Assembly: GCF_051401765.1 (NCBI RefSeq)
Contig: NW_027480493.1
Location: 1,054,001 to 1,118,000 of the forward strand
Length of the DNA stretch: 64,000 nt
Source of the DNA: Calliopsis andreniformis
Lineage: Eukaryota; Arthropoda; Insecta; Hymenoptera; Andrenidae
Direction: 5' to 3'
Below the pieces are notes generated by a model, which saw nothing but the letters and a program-made list of their open reading frames with translations, did not search any database and was not told the DNA's origin. Of this stretch, positions 12,171 to 25,074 are shown piece by piece (position 1 is the stretch's first letter; every line of letters starts with the position of its first letter). The position numbers and the translations under genes are program-made.

Positions 12171-14910
12171 GACTGACGATGAGGGCTGAGGGTTGAGGAT
12201 TGAGGTTTGAGGACTGAGGACTGAGGATTGAGGATTGAGAGTTGAGGATTGAGGATTGAGGATTGAAGATTGAGGATTGGGTATTGAGGATTGAAGAATG
12301 AGGATTGAGGATTGAGGACTGAGGACTGAGGATTGAAGATTGAGAATTGAGGATTGAGGATTGAGGATTGAGTATTGAAGATTGAGTATTGAGGATTGAA
12401 TGTAGGGGATTGAGGGTTGAGGATTGAGGATTGAGGATTGAAGATTGAGGACTGGGGACTGAGTATTGAGGGTTGAATGATGAGAATTGGTGTTTGTGGA
12501 TAGAGATTTAAAGATTGCAGATTGAGTATTGAGTATTGAAAACTGTGAATTGATGATATTCTATTGAGGATTGAGAATTTACAACTGATTGTTGAGGGCT
12601 GAGGGCTGAAAATTGAGGATTCAGTATTGAGGATTCAGAATTGAGGTTTGAGGACTGAGGATTGAGGGTTGAAGATTGATTATTGAGGATTGAAGATTGA
12701 AGATTGAGGATTGAGGAATGAGGATTGAGGATGAGGGCTGAGGGTTGAGGGTTGAGGTTTGAGGATTGAGGACTGAGGATTGAGGATTGAGGATTGATGA
12801 TTGAGTATTGAGGATTGAAGATTGAGGATTGAGGATTGAGGATTGAGGATTGATGATTGAAGATTGAGGATTGGGGGACTGAGTGTTGAGGGTTGAGTGA
12901 TGAGAATTGATGTTTGTGGATAGAGATATAAAGATAGCAGATTGAGTATTGAGTATTGAAAACTGTGAATTGATGATATTCTATTGAGGATTGAGAATTG
13001 ACAATTGATTTTTGAGCACTGATGTCTGAAGATTGAGGATTCAGGATTGAGGATTCAGGATTGAGGTTTGAGTACTGAGGATTGAGGATTGAGGATTGAG
13101 GATTGAGGATTGAGGATTGAGGATTGAGGATTGAAGATTGAGGATTGGGTATTGCTGACTGAACATTGAGGATTGAGGATTGAGGATTGAGTATTGAGGA
13201 TTGAGGACTGAAGATTGAATACTGATGATTGAAGATTGAGGATTGAGAATTGAGGGCTGTGGATTGAGGACGAGGACTGAGGGTTCAGTATTGATGTCTG
13301 AGGTCTGAGGATTGAGGATTGAGGATTGAGGATTGAAGATTGAGTATTGAGGTTTGAAGATTGAGGATTTTGGATTGAGGATTGAGGATTGAGTATTGAA
13401 GATTGAGGATTGTGGATTGAGGATTGACGATTGAGGATTCAGTATTGAGGATTGAGAATTGAGGATAGAGGATTGAAGGCTGAGTATTGAGGATTGAAGA
13501 TTGAGGATTGAGGATTGAGGATTGAGGATTGACTATGAGGGCTGATGGTTGAGGATTGAGGTTTGAGGACTGAGGGCTGAGGATTGAGGATTGAGAATTG
13601 AGGATTGAGGATTGAGGATTGAAGATTGAGGATTGGGTATTGAGGATCGAAGACTGAGGATTGAGGATTGAGGATTGAGGATTGAGGATTGAAGATTGAG
13701 GATTGAGGATTGAGAATTGAGGATCGAAGATTGAGTATTGAGGATTGAAGATTGAGGATTGAGGATTGAGGATTGATGATTGAGTATTGAGGATTGAAGA
13801 TTGAGGATTGAGGATTGAGGATTGAGGACTGAGGATTGATGATTGTGGATTGATGATTGAGTATTGAGGATTGAAGATTGAGGATTGAGGATTGAGGATT
13901 AAGGATTGGGTGTTGAGGATTGAGAATTGAGGATTGAGGGTTGAAGATTGTGTATTCAGGATTGAAGATTGAGGATTGAGGATTGAGGATTGAGGATTGA
14001 CGATGAGGGCTGAGGGTTGAGGATTGAGGTTTGAGGACCGAGGACTGAGGATTGAGGATTGAGGATTTAAGATTGAGGATTGGGTATTGAGGATTGAAGT
14101 ATGAGGATTGAGGATTGAGGACTGAGGATTGGGGATTGAAGATTGAGGACTGAGGATTGAGGATTGAGGATTGAGGATTGAGGATTGAGAATTGAAGATT
14201 GAGTATTGAGGTTTGAAGATTGAGGATTTTGGATTGAGGATTGAGGATTGAGTATTGAACATTGAGGATTCGGGATTGAGGATTGACGATTGAGGATTCA
14301 GTATTGAGGATTGAGAATTGAGGATTGAGGATTGAAGGTTGAGTATTGAGGATTGAAGATTGAAGATTGAGGATTGAGTATTGAGGATTGACTATGAGGG
14401 CTGAGGGTTGAGGATTGAGGTTTGAGGACTGAGGACTGAGGATTGAGGATTGAGAATTGAGGATTGGGGATTGAGGATTGAAGATTGAGGATTGGGTATT
14501 GAGGATCGAAGACTGAGGATTGACGATTGAGGATTGAGGATTGAGGATTGAAGATTGAGGATTGAGGATTGAGGATTGAGGATTGAGGATTGAAGGTTGA
14601 ATATTGATGATTGAAGATTGAGGATTGAGGATTGAGGGCTGTGGATTGAGAACGAGGACTGAGGGTTCAGCATTGATGTCTGAGGTCTGAGGATTGAGGA
14701 TTGAGGATTCAGGATTGAAGATTGAGTATTGAGGTTTGAAGATTGAGGATTTTGGATTGAGGATTGAGGATTGAGTATTGAAGATTGAGGATTGGGGATT
14801 GAGGATTGACGATTGAGGATTCAGTATTGAGGATTGAGAATTGAGGATAGAGGATTGAAGGTTGAGTATTGAGGATTGAAGATTGAGGATTGAGGATTGA
14901 GGATTGAGGA
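12171..14910 (+). repeat. P block, copy 3 (long form)
   Basis: Islands A (12479, preceded by GGTTGAATGATGAG) and B (12899), then the module string. It aligns with 17611-19720 at offset 5438 through both islands, changing to 5466 further on, a difference of four heptamers. The stretch near 14041-14075 is shortened relative to its partner. After about 14.3 kb it continues into a second GGCTGTG module at 14636. Confidence 0.7.
12899..13017 (+). repeat. Island subtype B (reference copy; 19 copies)
   Basis: Same 17-heptamer frame as subtype A, but with GAATTGATG, AAAGATAGCAG and GAATTGACAACTGATTTTTG, and followed by GCACTGAGGTCTGAAG or AACTGAGGTCTGAAG. Copies start near 545, 2201, 5066, 11612, 12899, 18337, 24579, 27543, 30003, 32644, 37741, 39342, 40761, 47563, 52653, 54247, 55889, 59269 and 60853. 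Most are preceded by GGGGACTGAGTGTTGAGGG; 39342 and 40761 instead carry the left flank of an A island. A later sub-branch reads GATTATTGAAAGCTG (37741, 40761, 52653, 55889, 59269, 60853). The GGCTGTG marker module usually follows about 360 bp downstream. Confidence 0.9.
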
Positions 14911-16260
14911 TTGACTATGAGGCCTGAGGGTTGAGGATTGAGATTTGAGGACTGAGGACTGAGGATTGATAATTGAGAATTGAGGATTGAGGATTGAGGA
15001 TTGAAGATTGAGGATTGGGTATTGAGGATCGATGACTGAGTATTGAGGATTGAGGATTGAGGATTGAGGATTGAAGATTGAGGATTGAAGATTGAGGATT
15101 GGGTATTGAGGATCGAAGACTGAGGATTGAGGATTGAGGATTGAGGATTGAGGATTGAAGATTGAGGATTGAGGATTGAGGATTGAGGATTGAAGATTGA
15201 GTATTGAGGACTGAGGATTGATGATTGAGGATTGATGATTGAGTATTGAGGATTGAAGATTGAGGATTGAGGATTAAGGATTGAGTGTTGAGGATTGAGA
15301 ATTGAGGACTGAGGATTGAGGATTGAGAATTGAGGATTGAGGATTGAGGATTCAAGATTGAGGATTGGGTATTGAGGATTGAAGATTGAGTATTGAGGAT
15401 TGAAGATTGAGGATTGAGGATTGAGGACTGATGATTGAGTATTGAGGATTGAAGATTGAGGATTGAGGATTGAGGATTGAGGACTGAGGATTGATGATTG
15501 AGGATTGATGATTGAGTATTGAGGATTGAATGTAGGCGATTGAGGGTTGAGGATTGAGGATTGAGGATTGAAGATTGAGGACTGGGGACTGAGTATTGAG
15601 TGTTGAGTGATGAGAATTGGTGTTTGTGGATAGAGATTTAAAGATTGCAGATTGAGTATTGAGTATTGAAAACTGCGAATTGATGATACTCTATTGAGGA
15701 TTTAGAATTTACAACTGATTGTTGAGGACTGAGGTCTGAAGATTGAGGATTCAGGATTGAGGATCCAGGATTGAGGTTTGAGGACAGAGGATTGAGGATT
15801 GAGTATTGAGGATTGAGGATTGAGGATTGAGGATTGAGGATTGAGGATTGGGGATTGAAGATTGAGGATTGGGTATTGCGTATTGAACATTGAGGGTTGA
15901 GGATTGAGGATTGAGGATTGAGGATTGGGTTTTGAGGATTGAAGACTGAGGATTGAGGATTGAGGATTGAGGATTGAGGATTGAAGATTGAGGATTGAGG
16001 ATTCAGGATTGAGGATTGGGTATTGGGGATTGAAGACTGAGGATTGAGGATTGAGGATTGAGGGTTGAGGATTGAAGATTGAGGATTGAGGATTGAGGAT
16101 TGAGGATTGAGGATTGAGTATTGAGGATTGAAGATTGAGGATTGAGGATTCAGGATTCAGGATTGAGGATTGAGTATTGAGGATTGAGAATTGAGGATTG
16201 AGGGTTGAAGATTGTGTATTCAGGATTGAAGATTGAGGATTGAGGATTGAGGATTGAGGA
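14911..16260 (+). repeat. 1350-bp tandem duplication, copy 1
   Basis: Matches the next 1350 bp with about eight substitutions found by eye (for example near 15032, 15041, 15353, 15428, 15677 and 16026). It starts at the TATGAGGCCTGAGG marker and carries one A island (15609). The length is one less than a multiple of 7, which fits the single 6-bp unit it contains. Confidence 0.85.
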
Positions 16261-17610
16261 CTGACGATGAGGCCTGAGGGTTGAGGATTGAGATTTGAGG
16301 ACTGAGGACTGAGGATTGATAATTGAGAATTGAGGATTGAGGATTGAGGATTGAAGATTGAGGATTGGGTATTGAGGATCGAAGACTGAGGATTGAGGAT
16401 TGAGGATTGAGGATTGAGGATTGAAGATTGAGGATTGAAGATTGAGGATTGGGTATTGAGGATCGAAGACTGAGGATTGAGGATTGAGGATTGAGGATTG
16501 AGGATTGAAGATTGAGGATTGAGGATTGAGGATTGAGGATTGAAGATTGAGTATTGAGGACTGAGGATTGATGATTGAGGATTGATGATTGAGTATTGAG
16601 GATTGAAGATTGAGGATTGAGGATTAAGGATTGAGTGTTGAGGATTGAGAATTGAGGACTGAGGATTGAGGATTGAGAATTGAGGATTGAGGATTGAGGA
16701 TTGAAGATTGAGGATTGGGTATTGAGGATTGAAGATTGAGTATTGAGGATTGAAGATTGAGGATTGAGGATTGAGGATTGATGATTGAGTATTGAGGATT
16801 GAAGATTGAGGATTGAGGATTGAGGATTGAGGACTGAGGATTGATGATTGAGGATTGATGATTGAGTATTGAGGATTGAATGTAGGCGATTGAGGGTTGA
16901 GGATTGAGGATTGAGGATTGAAGATTGAGGACTGGGGACTGAGTATTGAGTGTTGAGTGATGAGAATTGGTGTTTGTGGATAGAGATTTAAAGATTGCAG
17001 ATTGAGTATTGAGTATTGAAAACTGTGAATTGATGATACTCTATTGAGGATTTAGAATTTACAACTGATTGTTGAGGACTGAGGTCTGAAGATTGAGGAT
17101 TCAGGATTGAGGATCCAGGATTGAGGTTTGAGGACAGAGGATTGAGGATTGAGTATTGAGGATTGAGGATTGAGGATTGAGGATTGAGGATTGAGGATTG
17201 GGGATTGAAGATTGAGGATTGGGTATTGCGTATTGAACATTGAGGGTTGAGGATTGAGGATTGAGGATTGAGGATTGGGTTTTGAGGATTGAAGACTGAG
17301 GATTGAGGATTGAGGATTGAGGATTGAGGATTGAAGATTGAGGATTGAGGATTCAGGATTGAGGATTGGGTATTGAGGATTGAAGACTGAGGATTGAGGA
17401 TTGAGGATTGAGGGTTGAGGATTGAAGATTGAGGATTGAGGATTGAGGATTGAGGATTGAGGATTGAGTATTGAGGATTGAAGATTGAGGATTGAGGATT
17501 CAGGATTCAGGATTGAGGATTGAGTATTGAGGATTGAGAATTGAGGATTGAGTGTTGAAGATTGTGTATTCAGGATTGAAGATTGAGGATTGAGGATTGA
17601 GGATTGAGGA
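16261..17610 (+). repeat. 1350-bp tandem duplication, copy 2
   Basis: Second copy, with its A island at 16959, exactly 1350 bp after 15609. Its first marker reads GACGATGAGGCCTGAGG where copy 1 reads GACTATGAGGCCTGAGG. The match to copy 1 ends just after 17610, where GGGCTGAGG replaces GGCCTGAGG. Confidence 0.85.
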
Positions 17611-19720
17611 CTGACGATGAGGGCTGAGGGTTGAGGATTGAGGTTTGAGGACTGAGGACTGAGGATTGAGGATTGAGAGTTGAGGATTGAGGATTGAGGA
17701 TTGAAGATTGAGGATTGGGTATTGAGGATTGAAGAACGAGGATTGAGGATTGAGGACTGAGGACTGAGGATTGAAGATTGAGAATTGAGGATTGAGGATT
17801 GAGGATTGAGTATTGAAGATTGAGTATTGAGGATTGAATGTAGGGGATTGAGGGTTGAGGATTGAGGATTGAGGATTGAAGATTGAGGACTGGGGACTGA
17901 GTATTGAGGGTTGAATGATGAGAATTGGTGTTTGTGGATAGAGATTTAAAGATTGCAGATTGAGTATTGAGTATTGAAAACTGTGAATTGATGATATTCT
18001 ATTGAGGATTGAGAATTTACAACTGATTGTTGTGGGCTGAGGGCTGAAAATTGAGGATTCAGGATTGAGGATTCAGAATTGAGGTTTGAGGACTGAGGAT
18101 TGAGGGTTGAAGATTGATTATTGAGGATTGAAGATTGAGGATTGAGGATTGAGGAATGAGGATTGAGGATGAGGGCTGAGGGTTGAGAATTGAGGTTTGA
18201 GGATTGAGGACTGAGGATTGAGGATTGAGGATTGATGATTGAGTATTGAGGATTGAAGATTGAGGATTGAGGATTGAGGATTGAGGATTGAGGATTGAAG
18301 ATTGAGGATTGGGGGACTGAGTGTTGAGGGTTGAGTGATGAGAATTGATGTTTGTGGATAGAGATTTAAAGATAGCAGATTGAGTATTGAGAATTGAAAA
18401 CTGTGAGTTGATGATATTCTATTGAGGATTGAGATTTGACAACTGATTTTTGAGCACTGAGGTCTGAAGATTGAGGATTCAGGATTGAGGATTCAGGATT
18501 GAGGTTTGAGTACTGAGGATTGAGGATTGAGGATTGAGGATTGAGGATTGAGGATTGAGGATTGAGGATTGAAGATTGAGGATTGGGTATTGCTGACTGA
18601 ACATTGAGGATTGAGGATTGAGAATTGAGTATTGAGGATTGAGGACTGAAGATTGAATATTGATGATTGAAGATTGAGGATTGAGGATTGAGGGCTGTGG
18701 ATTGAGGACGAGGACTGAGGGTTCAGTATTGATGTCTGAGGTCTGAGGATTGAGGATTGAGGATTGAGGATTGAAGATTGAGTATTGAGGTTTGAAGATT
18801 GAGGATTTTGGATTGAGGATTGAGGATTGAGTATTGAAGATTGAGGATTGTGGATTGAGGATTGACGATTGAGGATTCAGTATTGAGGATTGAGAATTGA
18901 GGATAGAGGATTGAAGGTTGAGTATTGAGGATTGAAGATTGGGGATTGAGGATTGAGGATTGAGGATTGACTATGAGGGCTGATGGTTGAGGATTGAGGT
19001 TTGAGGACTGAGGGCTGAGGGCTGAGGATTGAGGATTGAGAATTGAGGATTGAGGATTGAGGATTGAAGATTGAGGATTGGGTATTGAGGATCGAAGACT
19101 GAGGATTGAGGATTGAGGATTGAGGATTGAGGATTGAAGATTGAGGATTGAGGATTGAGGATTGAGGATTGAAGATTGAGTATTGAGGATTGAAGATTGA
19201 GGATTGAGGATTGAGGATTGCTGATTGAGTATTGAGGATTGAAGATTGAGGATTGAGGATTGAGGATTGAGGACTGAGGATTGATGATTGTGGATTGATG
19301 ATTGAGTATTGAGGATTGAAGATTGAGGATTGAGGATTGAGGATTAAGGATTGAGTGTTGAGGATTGAGAATTGAGGATTGAGGGTTGAAGATTGTGTAT
19401 TCAGGATTGAAGATTGAGGATTGAGGATTGAGGATTGAGGATTGACGATGAGGGCTGAGGGTTGAGGATTGAGGTTTGAGGACCGAGGACTGAGGATTGA
19501 GGATTGAGAATTGAGGATTGAGGATTGAGGATTGAAGATTGAGGATTGGGTATTGAGGATTGAAGTATGAGGATTGAGGATTGAGGACTGAGGATTGGGG
19601 ATTGAAGATTGAGGACTGAGGATTGAGGATTGAGGATTGAGGATTGAGGATTGAGAATTGAAGATTGAGTATTGAGGTTTGAAGATTGAGGATTTTGGAT
19701 TGAGGATTGAGGATTGAGTA
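17611..19720 (+). repeat. P block, copy 4
   Basis: Islands A (17917) and B (18337), the GGCTGTG module (18690) and the rest of the P string. It shares GGTTGAATGATGAG before the A island with copy 3, marking these two as sisters. Confidence 0.7.
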
Positions 19721-21560
19721 TTGAACATTGAGGATTGGGGATTGAGGATTGACGATTGAGGATTCAGTATTGAGGATTGAGAATTGAGGATTGAGGATTG
19801 AAGGTTGAGTATTGAGGGTTGAAGATTGAGGATTGAGGATTGAGTATTGAGGATTGACTATTAGGGCTGAGGGTTGAGGATTGAGGTTTGAGGACTGAGG
19901 ACTGAGGATTGAGGATTGAGAATTGAGGATTGGGGATTGAGGATTGAAGATTGAGGATTGGGTATTGAGGATCGAAGACTGAGGATTGACGATTGAGGAT
20001 TGAGTATTGAGGATTGAAGATTGAGGATTGAGGATTGAGGATTGAGGATTGAGGATTGAAGATTGAGTATTGAGGATTGAAGATTGAGGATTGAGGATTG
20101 AGGATTGAGGATTGAGGACTGAGGATTGATGATTGAGGTTTGATGATTGAGTATTGAGGATTGAAGATTGAGGATTGAGGATTGAGGATTGAGGATTGAG
20201 TTTTGAGGATTGAGAATTGAGGATTGAGGGTTGAAGATTGTGTATACAGGATTGAAGATTGAGGATTGAGGATTGAAGATTGAGGATTGAGAATTGAGGA
20301 TTGAGGATTGAGTATTGAAGATTGAGTATTGAGGATTGAATGTAGGGGATTGAGGGTTGAGGATTGAGGATTGAGGATTGAAGATTGAGGACTGGGGACT
20401 GAGTATTGAGTGTTGAGTGATGAGAATTGGTGTTTGTGGATAGAGATTTAAAGATTGCAGATTGAGTATTGAGTATTGAAAACTGTGAATTGATGATACT
20501 CTATTGAGGATTGAGAATTTACAACTGATTGTTGAGGACTGAGGTCTGAAGATTGAGGATTCAGGAATGCGGATCCAGGATTGAGGTTTGAGGACTGAGG
20601 ATTGAGGATTGAGGATTGAGGATTGAGGATTGAGGATTGAGGATTGAGGATTGAGGATTGGGGATTGAAGATTGAGGATTGGGTATTGCGTATTGAACAT
20701 TGAGGATTGAGGATAGAGGATTCAGGATTGAGGATTGGGTATTGAGGATTGAAGACTGAGGATTGAGGATTGAGGATTGAGGGTTGAGGATTGAAGATTG
20801 AGGATTGAGGATAGAGGATTGAGGATTGAAGATTGAGTATTGAGGATTGAAGATTGAGGATTGAGGATTGAGGATTGAGGATTGAGTATTGAGGATTGAG
20901 AATTGAGGATTGAGGGTTGAAGGTTGTGTATTCAGGATTGAAGATTGAGGATTGAGGATTGAGGATTGAGGATTGACGATGAGGGCTGAGGGTTGAGGAT
21001 TGAGGTTTGAGGACTGAGGACTGAGGATTAAGGATTGAGAATTGAGGATTGATGATTGAGGATTGAAGATTGAGGATTGGGTATTGAGGATTGAAGAATG
21101 AGGATTGAGGATTGAGGACTGAGGATTGAGGATTGAAGATTGAGGATTGAGGATTGAGGATTGAGGATTGAGGATTGAGTATTGAAGATTGAGTATTGAG
21201 GATTGAGGATTGAAGATTGAGGACTGGGGACTGAGTATTGAGCGTTGAGTGATGAGAATTGGTGTTTGTGGATAGAGATTTAAAGATTGCAGATTGAGTA
21301 TTGAGTATTGAAAACTGTGAATTGATGATATCCTATTGAGGATTGAGAATTTACAACTGATTGTTGAGGACTGAGGTCTGAAGATTGAGGATTCAGGATT
21401 GAGGATCCAGGATTGAGGTTTGAGGACTGAGGATTGAGGATTGAGGATTGAGTATTGAGGATTGGGGATTGAAGATTGAGGATTGGGTATTGCGTATTGA
21501 ACATTGAGGATTGAGGATTGAGGATTGAGGATTGAGGATTGGGTATTGAGGATTGAAGAC
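19701..21560 (+). repeat. 1860-bp tandem duplication, copy 1
   Basis: Carries two A islands (20419 and 21251) and the marker GACTATTAGGGCTG, found only in this family. By eye I found only two differences from copy 2, near 20093 and 21452. The length is two short of a multiple of 7, matching its two 6-bp units (TATTAG and GATGAG). Confidence 0.88.
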
Positions 21561-23420
21561 TGAGGATTGAGGATTGAGTATTGAACATTGAGGATTGGGG
21601 ATTGAGGATTGACGATTGAGGATTCAGTATTGAGGATTGAGAATTGAGGATTGAGGATTGAAGGTTGAGTATTGAGGGTTGAAGATTGAGGATTGAGGAT
21701 TGAGTATTGAGGATTGACTATTAGGGCTGAGGGTTGAGGATTGAGGTTTGAGGACTGAGGACTGAGGATTGAGGATTGAGAATTGAGGATTGGGGATTGA
21801 GGATTGAAGATTGAGGATTGGGTATTGAGGATCGAAGACTGAGGATTGACGATTGAGGATTGAGTATTGAGGATTGAAGATTGAGGATTGAGGATTGAGG
21901 ATTGAGGATTGAGGATTGAAGATTGAGTATTGAGGATTGAAGATTGAGGATTCAGGATTGAGGATTGAGGATTGAGGACTGAGGATTGATGATTGAGGTT
22001 TGATGATTGAGTATTGAGGATTGAAGATTGAGGATTGAGGATTGAGGATTGAGGATTGAGTTTTGAGGATTGAGAATTGAGGATTGAGGGTTGAAGATTG
22101 TGTATACAGGATTGAAGATTGAGGATTGAGGATTGAAGATTGAGGATTGAGAATTGAGGATTGAGGATTGAGTATTGAAGATTGAGTATTGAGGATTGAA
22201 TGTAGGGGATTGAGGGTTGAGGATTGAGGATTGAGGATTGAAGATTGAGGACTGGGGACTGAGTATTGAGTGTTGAGTGATGAGAATTGGTGTTTGTGGA
22301 TAGAGATTTAAAGATTGCAGATTGAGTATTGAGTATTGAAAACTGTGAATTGATGATACTCTATTGAGGATTGAGAATTTACAACTGATTGTTGAGGACT
22401 GAGGTCTGAAGATTGAGGATTCAGGAATGCGGATCCAGGATTGAGGTTTGAGGACTGAGGATTGAGGATTGAGGATTGAGGATTGAGGATTGAGGATTGA
22501 GGATTGAGGATTGAGGATTGGGGATTGAAGATTGAGGATTGGGTATTGCGTATTGAACATTGAGGATTGAGGATAGAGGATTCAGGATTGAGGATTGGGT
22601 ATTGAGGATTGAAGACTGAGGATTGAGGATTGAGGATTGAGGGTTGAGGATTGAAGATTGAGGATTGAGGATAGAGGATTGAGGATTGAAGATTGAGTAT
22701 TGAGGATTGAAGATTGAGGATTGAGGATTGAGGATTGAGGATTGAGTATTGAGGATTGAGAATTGAGGATTGAGGGTTGAAGGTTGTGTATTCAGGATTG
22801 AAGATTGAGGATTGAGGATTGAGGATTGAGGATTGACGATGAGGGCTGAGGGTTGAGGATTGAGGTTTGAGGACTGAGGACTGAGGATTAAGGATTGAGA
22901 ATTGAGGATTGATGATTGAGGATTGAAGATTGAGGATTGGGTATTGAGGATTGAAGAATGAGGATTGAGGATTGAGGACTGAGGATTGAGGATTGAAGAT
23001 TGAGGATTGAGGATTGAGGATTGAGGATTGAGGATTGAGTATTGAAGATTGAGTATTGAGGATTGAGGATTGAAGATTGAGGACTGGGGACTGAGTATTG
23101 AGCGTTGAGTGATGAGAATTGGTGTTTGTGGATAGAGATTTAAAGATTGCAGATTGAGTATTGAGTATTGAAAACTGTGAATTGATGATATCCTATTGAG
23201 GATTGAGAATTTACAACTGATTGTTGAGGACTGAGGTCTGAAGATTGAGGATTCAGGATTGAGGATCCAGGATTGAGGTTTGAGGACTGAGGATTGAGGA
23301 TTGAGGATTGAGGATTGAGGATTGGGGATTGAAGATTGAGGATTGGGTATTGCGTATTGAACATTGAGGATTGAGGATTGAGGATTGAGGATTGAGGATT
23401 GGGTATTGAGGATTGAAGAC
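21561..23420 (+). repeat. 1860-bp tandem duplication, copy 2
   Basis: A islands at 22279 and 23111, each exactly 1860 bp after its partner. It has GATTCAG near 21953 where copy 1 has GATTGAG. At its right end it passes into the C-D block at about 23.4 kb. Confidence 0.88.
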
Positions 23421-24612
23421 TGAGGATTGAGGATTGAGGATTGAGGATTGAGGATTGAAGATTGAGGATTGTGGATTGAGGATTGAGGATTGAAGATTGA
23501 GTATTGAGGATTGAAGGTTGAGGATTGAGGATTGAGTATTGGGGATTGAGGATTGAAGATTGAGGATTGTGGATTCAGGATTAAAGATTGAGTATTGAGG
23601 ATTGAAGATTGAGAATTGAGGATTGAGGATTGAACATTGAGGACTGAGTGTTGAGGGTTGAGTGATGAGAATTGATGTTTGTGGATGGAGATTTGAAGAA
23701 TGCAGATTAAGTATTGAGTATTGAAAGCTGTGAATTGACGATATTCTATTGGGTACTGAGGATTGTCACCTGATTGTTGAGGACTGAGGGCTGAAGATTG
23801 AGGATTCAGGATTAAGGATTCAGAATTGAGGTTTGAGGACTGAGGATTGAGGATTGAGGATTGAAGATTGAGTATTGAGGATTGAAGATTGAGGATTGAG
23901 GATTGAGGATTGAGGATTGAGGATGATGGCTGAGGGTTGAGGATTGAGGTTTAAGGACTGAGGACTGAGGATTGAGGATTGAGAGTTGAGGATTGTGGAT
24001 CGAGGATTGAAGATTGAGGATTGAAGAATGAGGATTGAGGATTGAGGATTGAGGATTGAGGATTGAAGATTGAGTATTGCGGATTGAAGATTGATGATTG
24101 AGGATTGTGGATTGAGGATTGAGGATTGAACATTGAGGACTGAGTGTTGAGGGTTGAGTGATGAGAATTGGTGTTTGTGGATAGAGGTTTGAAGATTGCA
24201 GATAGAGCACTGAGTATTGAAGACTGTGAATGCAGGATATTCTATTGAGGATTGAGTATTGACAACTGATTGTTGAGGGCTGAGGGCTGAAAATTGAGGA
24301 TTCAGGATTGAGGATTCTGAATTGAGGTTTGAGGACTGAGGATTGAGGGTTGAAGATTGATTATTGAGGATTGAAGATTGAAGATTCAGGATTGAGGAAT
24401 GAGGATTGAGGATGAGGGCTGAGGGTTGAGGATTGAGGTTTGAGGATTGAGGACTGAGGATTGAGGATTGAGGATTGATGATTGAGTAGTGAGGATTGAA
24501 GATTGAGGATTGAGGATTGAGGATTGAGGATTGAGGATTGAAGATTGAGAATTGGGGACTGAGTGTTGAGGGTTGAGTGATGAGAATTGATGTTTGTGGA
24601 TAGAGATTTAAA
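23377..24612 (+). repeat. C-D block, copy 2
   Basis: Islands C (23664), D (24160) and B (24579). It keeps the 496-bp C-D spacing, so the 181-bp deletion seen at 26.8 and 29.3 kb is absent. Its B island is followed by the standard B downstream string and the GGCTGTG module at 24934, which carries GAACGAG in place of GGACGAG. Confidence 0.8.
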
Positions 24613-25074
24613 GATAGCAGATTGAGTATTGAGTATTGAAAACTGTGAATTGATGATATTCTATTGAGGATTGAGAATTGACAACTGATTTTTGAGAACT
24701 GAGGTCTGAAGATTGAGGATTCAGGATTGAGGATTCAGGATTGAGGTTTGAGTACTGAGGATTGAGGATTGAGGATTGAGGATTGAGGATTGAGGATTGA
24801 AGATCGAGGATTGAAGATTGAGGATTGGGTATTGCTGACTGAACATTGAGGATTGAGGATTGAGGATTGAGTATTGAGGATTGAGCACTGAAGGTTGAAA
24901 ATTGATGATTGAAGATTGAGGATTGAGGATTGAGGGCTGTGGATTGAGAACGAGGACTGAGGGTTCAGCATTGATGTCTGAGGTCTGAGGATTGAGGATT
25001 GAGGATTGAGGATTGAAGATTGAGTATTGAGGTTTGAAGATTGAGGATTTTGGATTGAGGATTGAGGATTGAGT